Below are positions 63,414 to 64,000 of a stretch of 64,000 nucleotides of DNA, piece after piece. The notes beneath the pieces were generated by a model. That model was given only the letters and a program-made list of their open reading frames with translations. It was not told where the DNA came from and searched no databases. Made by a program: the position numbers and the translations under genes. The DNA lies in the NCBI RefSeq assembly GCF_007860015.1, contig NZ_SJPS01000001.1, positions 372,001-436,000 of the forward strand, given 5' to 3'. Position 1 is the first letter of the stretch, and every line of letters starts with the position of its first letter. This DNA is from Bythopirellula polymerisocia (GTDB lineage Bacteria > Planctomycetota > Planctomycetia > Pirellulales > Lacipirellulaceae).

Positions 63414-63779
63414 CTACTTGTTTTCTTGGGTGTCGGCAGGAGGAGTCGGCGGCTCAGGGCGTCGCTTGGGCGCGTTTTCCTCGGCATGTTTACGAGCTTC
63501 CTCTTCGAGGACTGCTTGTTCTTCCTTGGGAAATCGTCGTATGTCTACGACATCGGTCGGCTTGAACGCCCAGAGGAATGCCTGCATCCAGGGCACGACG
63601 GCCAAAAAACCGACCCAGCCCATCATATCAATAGCTTCTGCCTCAGGATGCTTCCTCGCATAGGCAATTCGCCCCGGAAGGCCGAGAATAAAGACGAGCG
63701 CAGCGAGAATACCAATGCCGACCAGGAAGAACGACAAGAATGTGAGGTAGTCCCAAATGTCTAACGCAAAGGCCAGCAA
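63414..63779 (-). CDS. DUF3302 family protein, extended
   Basis: A 121-residue protein with two helices (about 9-33 and 51-70) around GLPGRIAYARKHPEAEAIDM. Beyond the family core it has a charged, Pro-rich tail (about 75-121, RRFPKEEQAVLEEEARKHAE), absent from the copy at 56549. The start is a TTG at 63779 with GGAG five bases upstream; no in-frame ATG precedes the first helix. Confidence 0.8.
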   Translation of the reverse strand: MLAFALDIWDYLTFLSFFLVGIGILAALVFILGLPGRIAYARKHPEAEAIDMMGWVGFLAVVPWMQAFLWAFKPTDVVDIRRFPKEEQAVLEEEARKHAEENAPKRRPEPPTPPADTQENK

Positions 63780-64000
63780 TGCTGCTCCCAGAATTATGTC
63801 TAATAGATAGTATTAACCCTTCTAGTATAGATCGCTGATGGAGCAGCGTTGCAGAAACGCGATTCGTCCGATTATCCGGAAAATTCGCATTGCGAGTCCC
63901 TGAGATGGCCGTCCCGATTGACGGTAATTCACTTGCCACAACTATAGCGAACCGGCGATGGGGGCCAACATAGCCGGGGCATCGGCTTGGGGCAATAATC

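Overview
The window looks like chromosome of a planctomycete, most likely order Pirellulales. The signs are PEP-CTERM sorting signals, a planctomycete dockerin-like module, a DUF1559 pseudopilin-like protein, an exosortase-associated EpsI-type protein and a ribosomal super-operon without rpmD and infA. This is inferred from gene families read by eye; no database search was run.

Layout. 1-9.0 kb: mixed housekeeping and accessory genes (iron-type solute-binding protein, MBL-fold hydrolase, flavin monooxygenase, EF-hand protein, CPA1 antiporter, DUF3891 protein, class II fructose-bisphosphate aldolase). 9.0-10.6 kb: a lipoprotein-like protein and an HELWH protein. 10.6-27.4 kb: one minus-strand S10-spc-alpha super-operon of 29 genes, from rpsJ to rplQ (25 ribosomal proteins plus secY, adk, map and rpoA). 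It has a good sigma70-type promoter before rpsJ and a clear intrinsic terminator after rplQ. 27.5-32.8 kb: a TetR-adaptor-RND efflux operon. 32.9-37.7 kb: a surface-protein operon (PEP-CTERM protein, PEP-CTERM/dockerin protein, DUF1559 protein, DUF4198-kelch protein). 38.3-41.3 kb: a Wza-like export lipoprotein, a planctomycete secreted protein and an EpsI-like protein, which fit exopolysaccharide/exosortase biology. 41.8-53.5 kb: scattered genes (OYE oxidoreductase, DUF1254/DUF1214 lipoprotein, VKOR-thioredoxin fusion, CPA1 antiporter, OprB-like porin). They are separated by long gene-poor stretches with repeats and an IS5-type transposase remnant. 53.9-63.8 kb: an envelope/stress region with a DUF4440 protein, a glycine-rich protein, two DUF3302-HlyD pairs, a cNMP-binding/thioredoxin-reductase-like fusion, a protein with a diadenylate-cyclase-like C-terminus, and a DUF1269 protein.

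The most unusual signal is not a protein. Many spacers, especially inside the ribosomal operon, are built from degenerate tandem 7-nt units. Different spacers use different words (TTAGCNN, AATTGNA, CCAATGA, CTCGCAA) but the same period. In the TTAGC family each unit puts a TAA into the mRNA, and because 7 is not a multiple of 3 the stop moves through all three frames. One spacer (rplB-rplW) folds into a 26-bp imperfect hairpin. Other dispersed repeats are a 28-nt palindromic element in three copies and a hairpin shared by two ribosomal spacers. The second point of interest is the neighbouring pair of the cNMP/TrxR-like protein, which lacks the CxxC, and the DAC-like protein.
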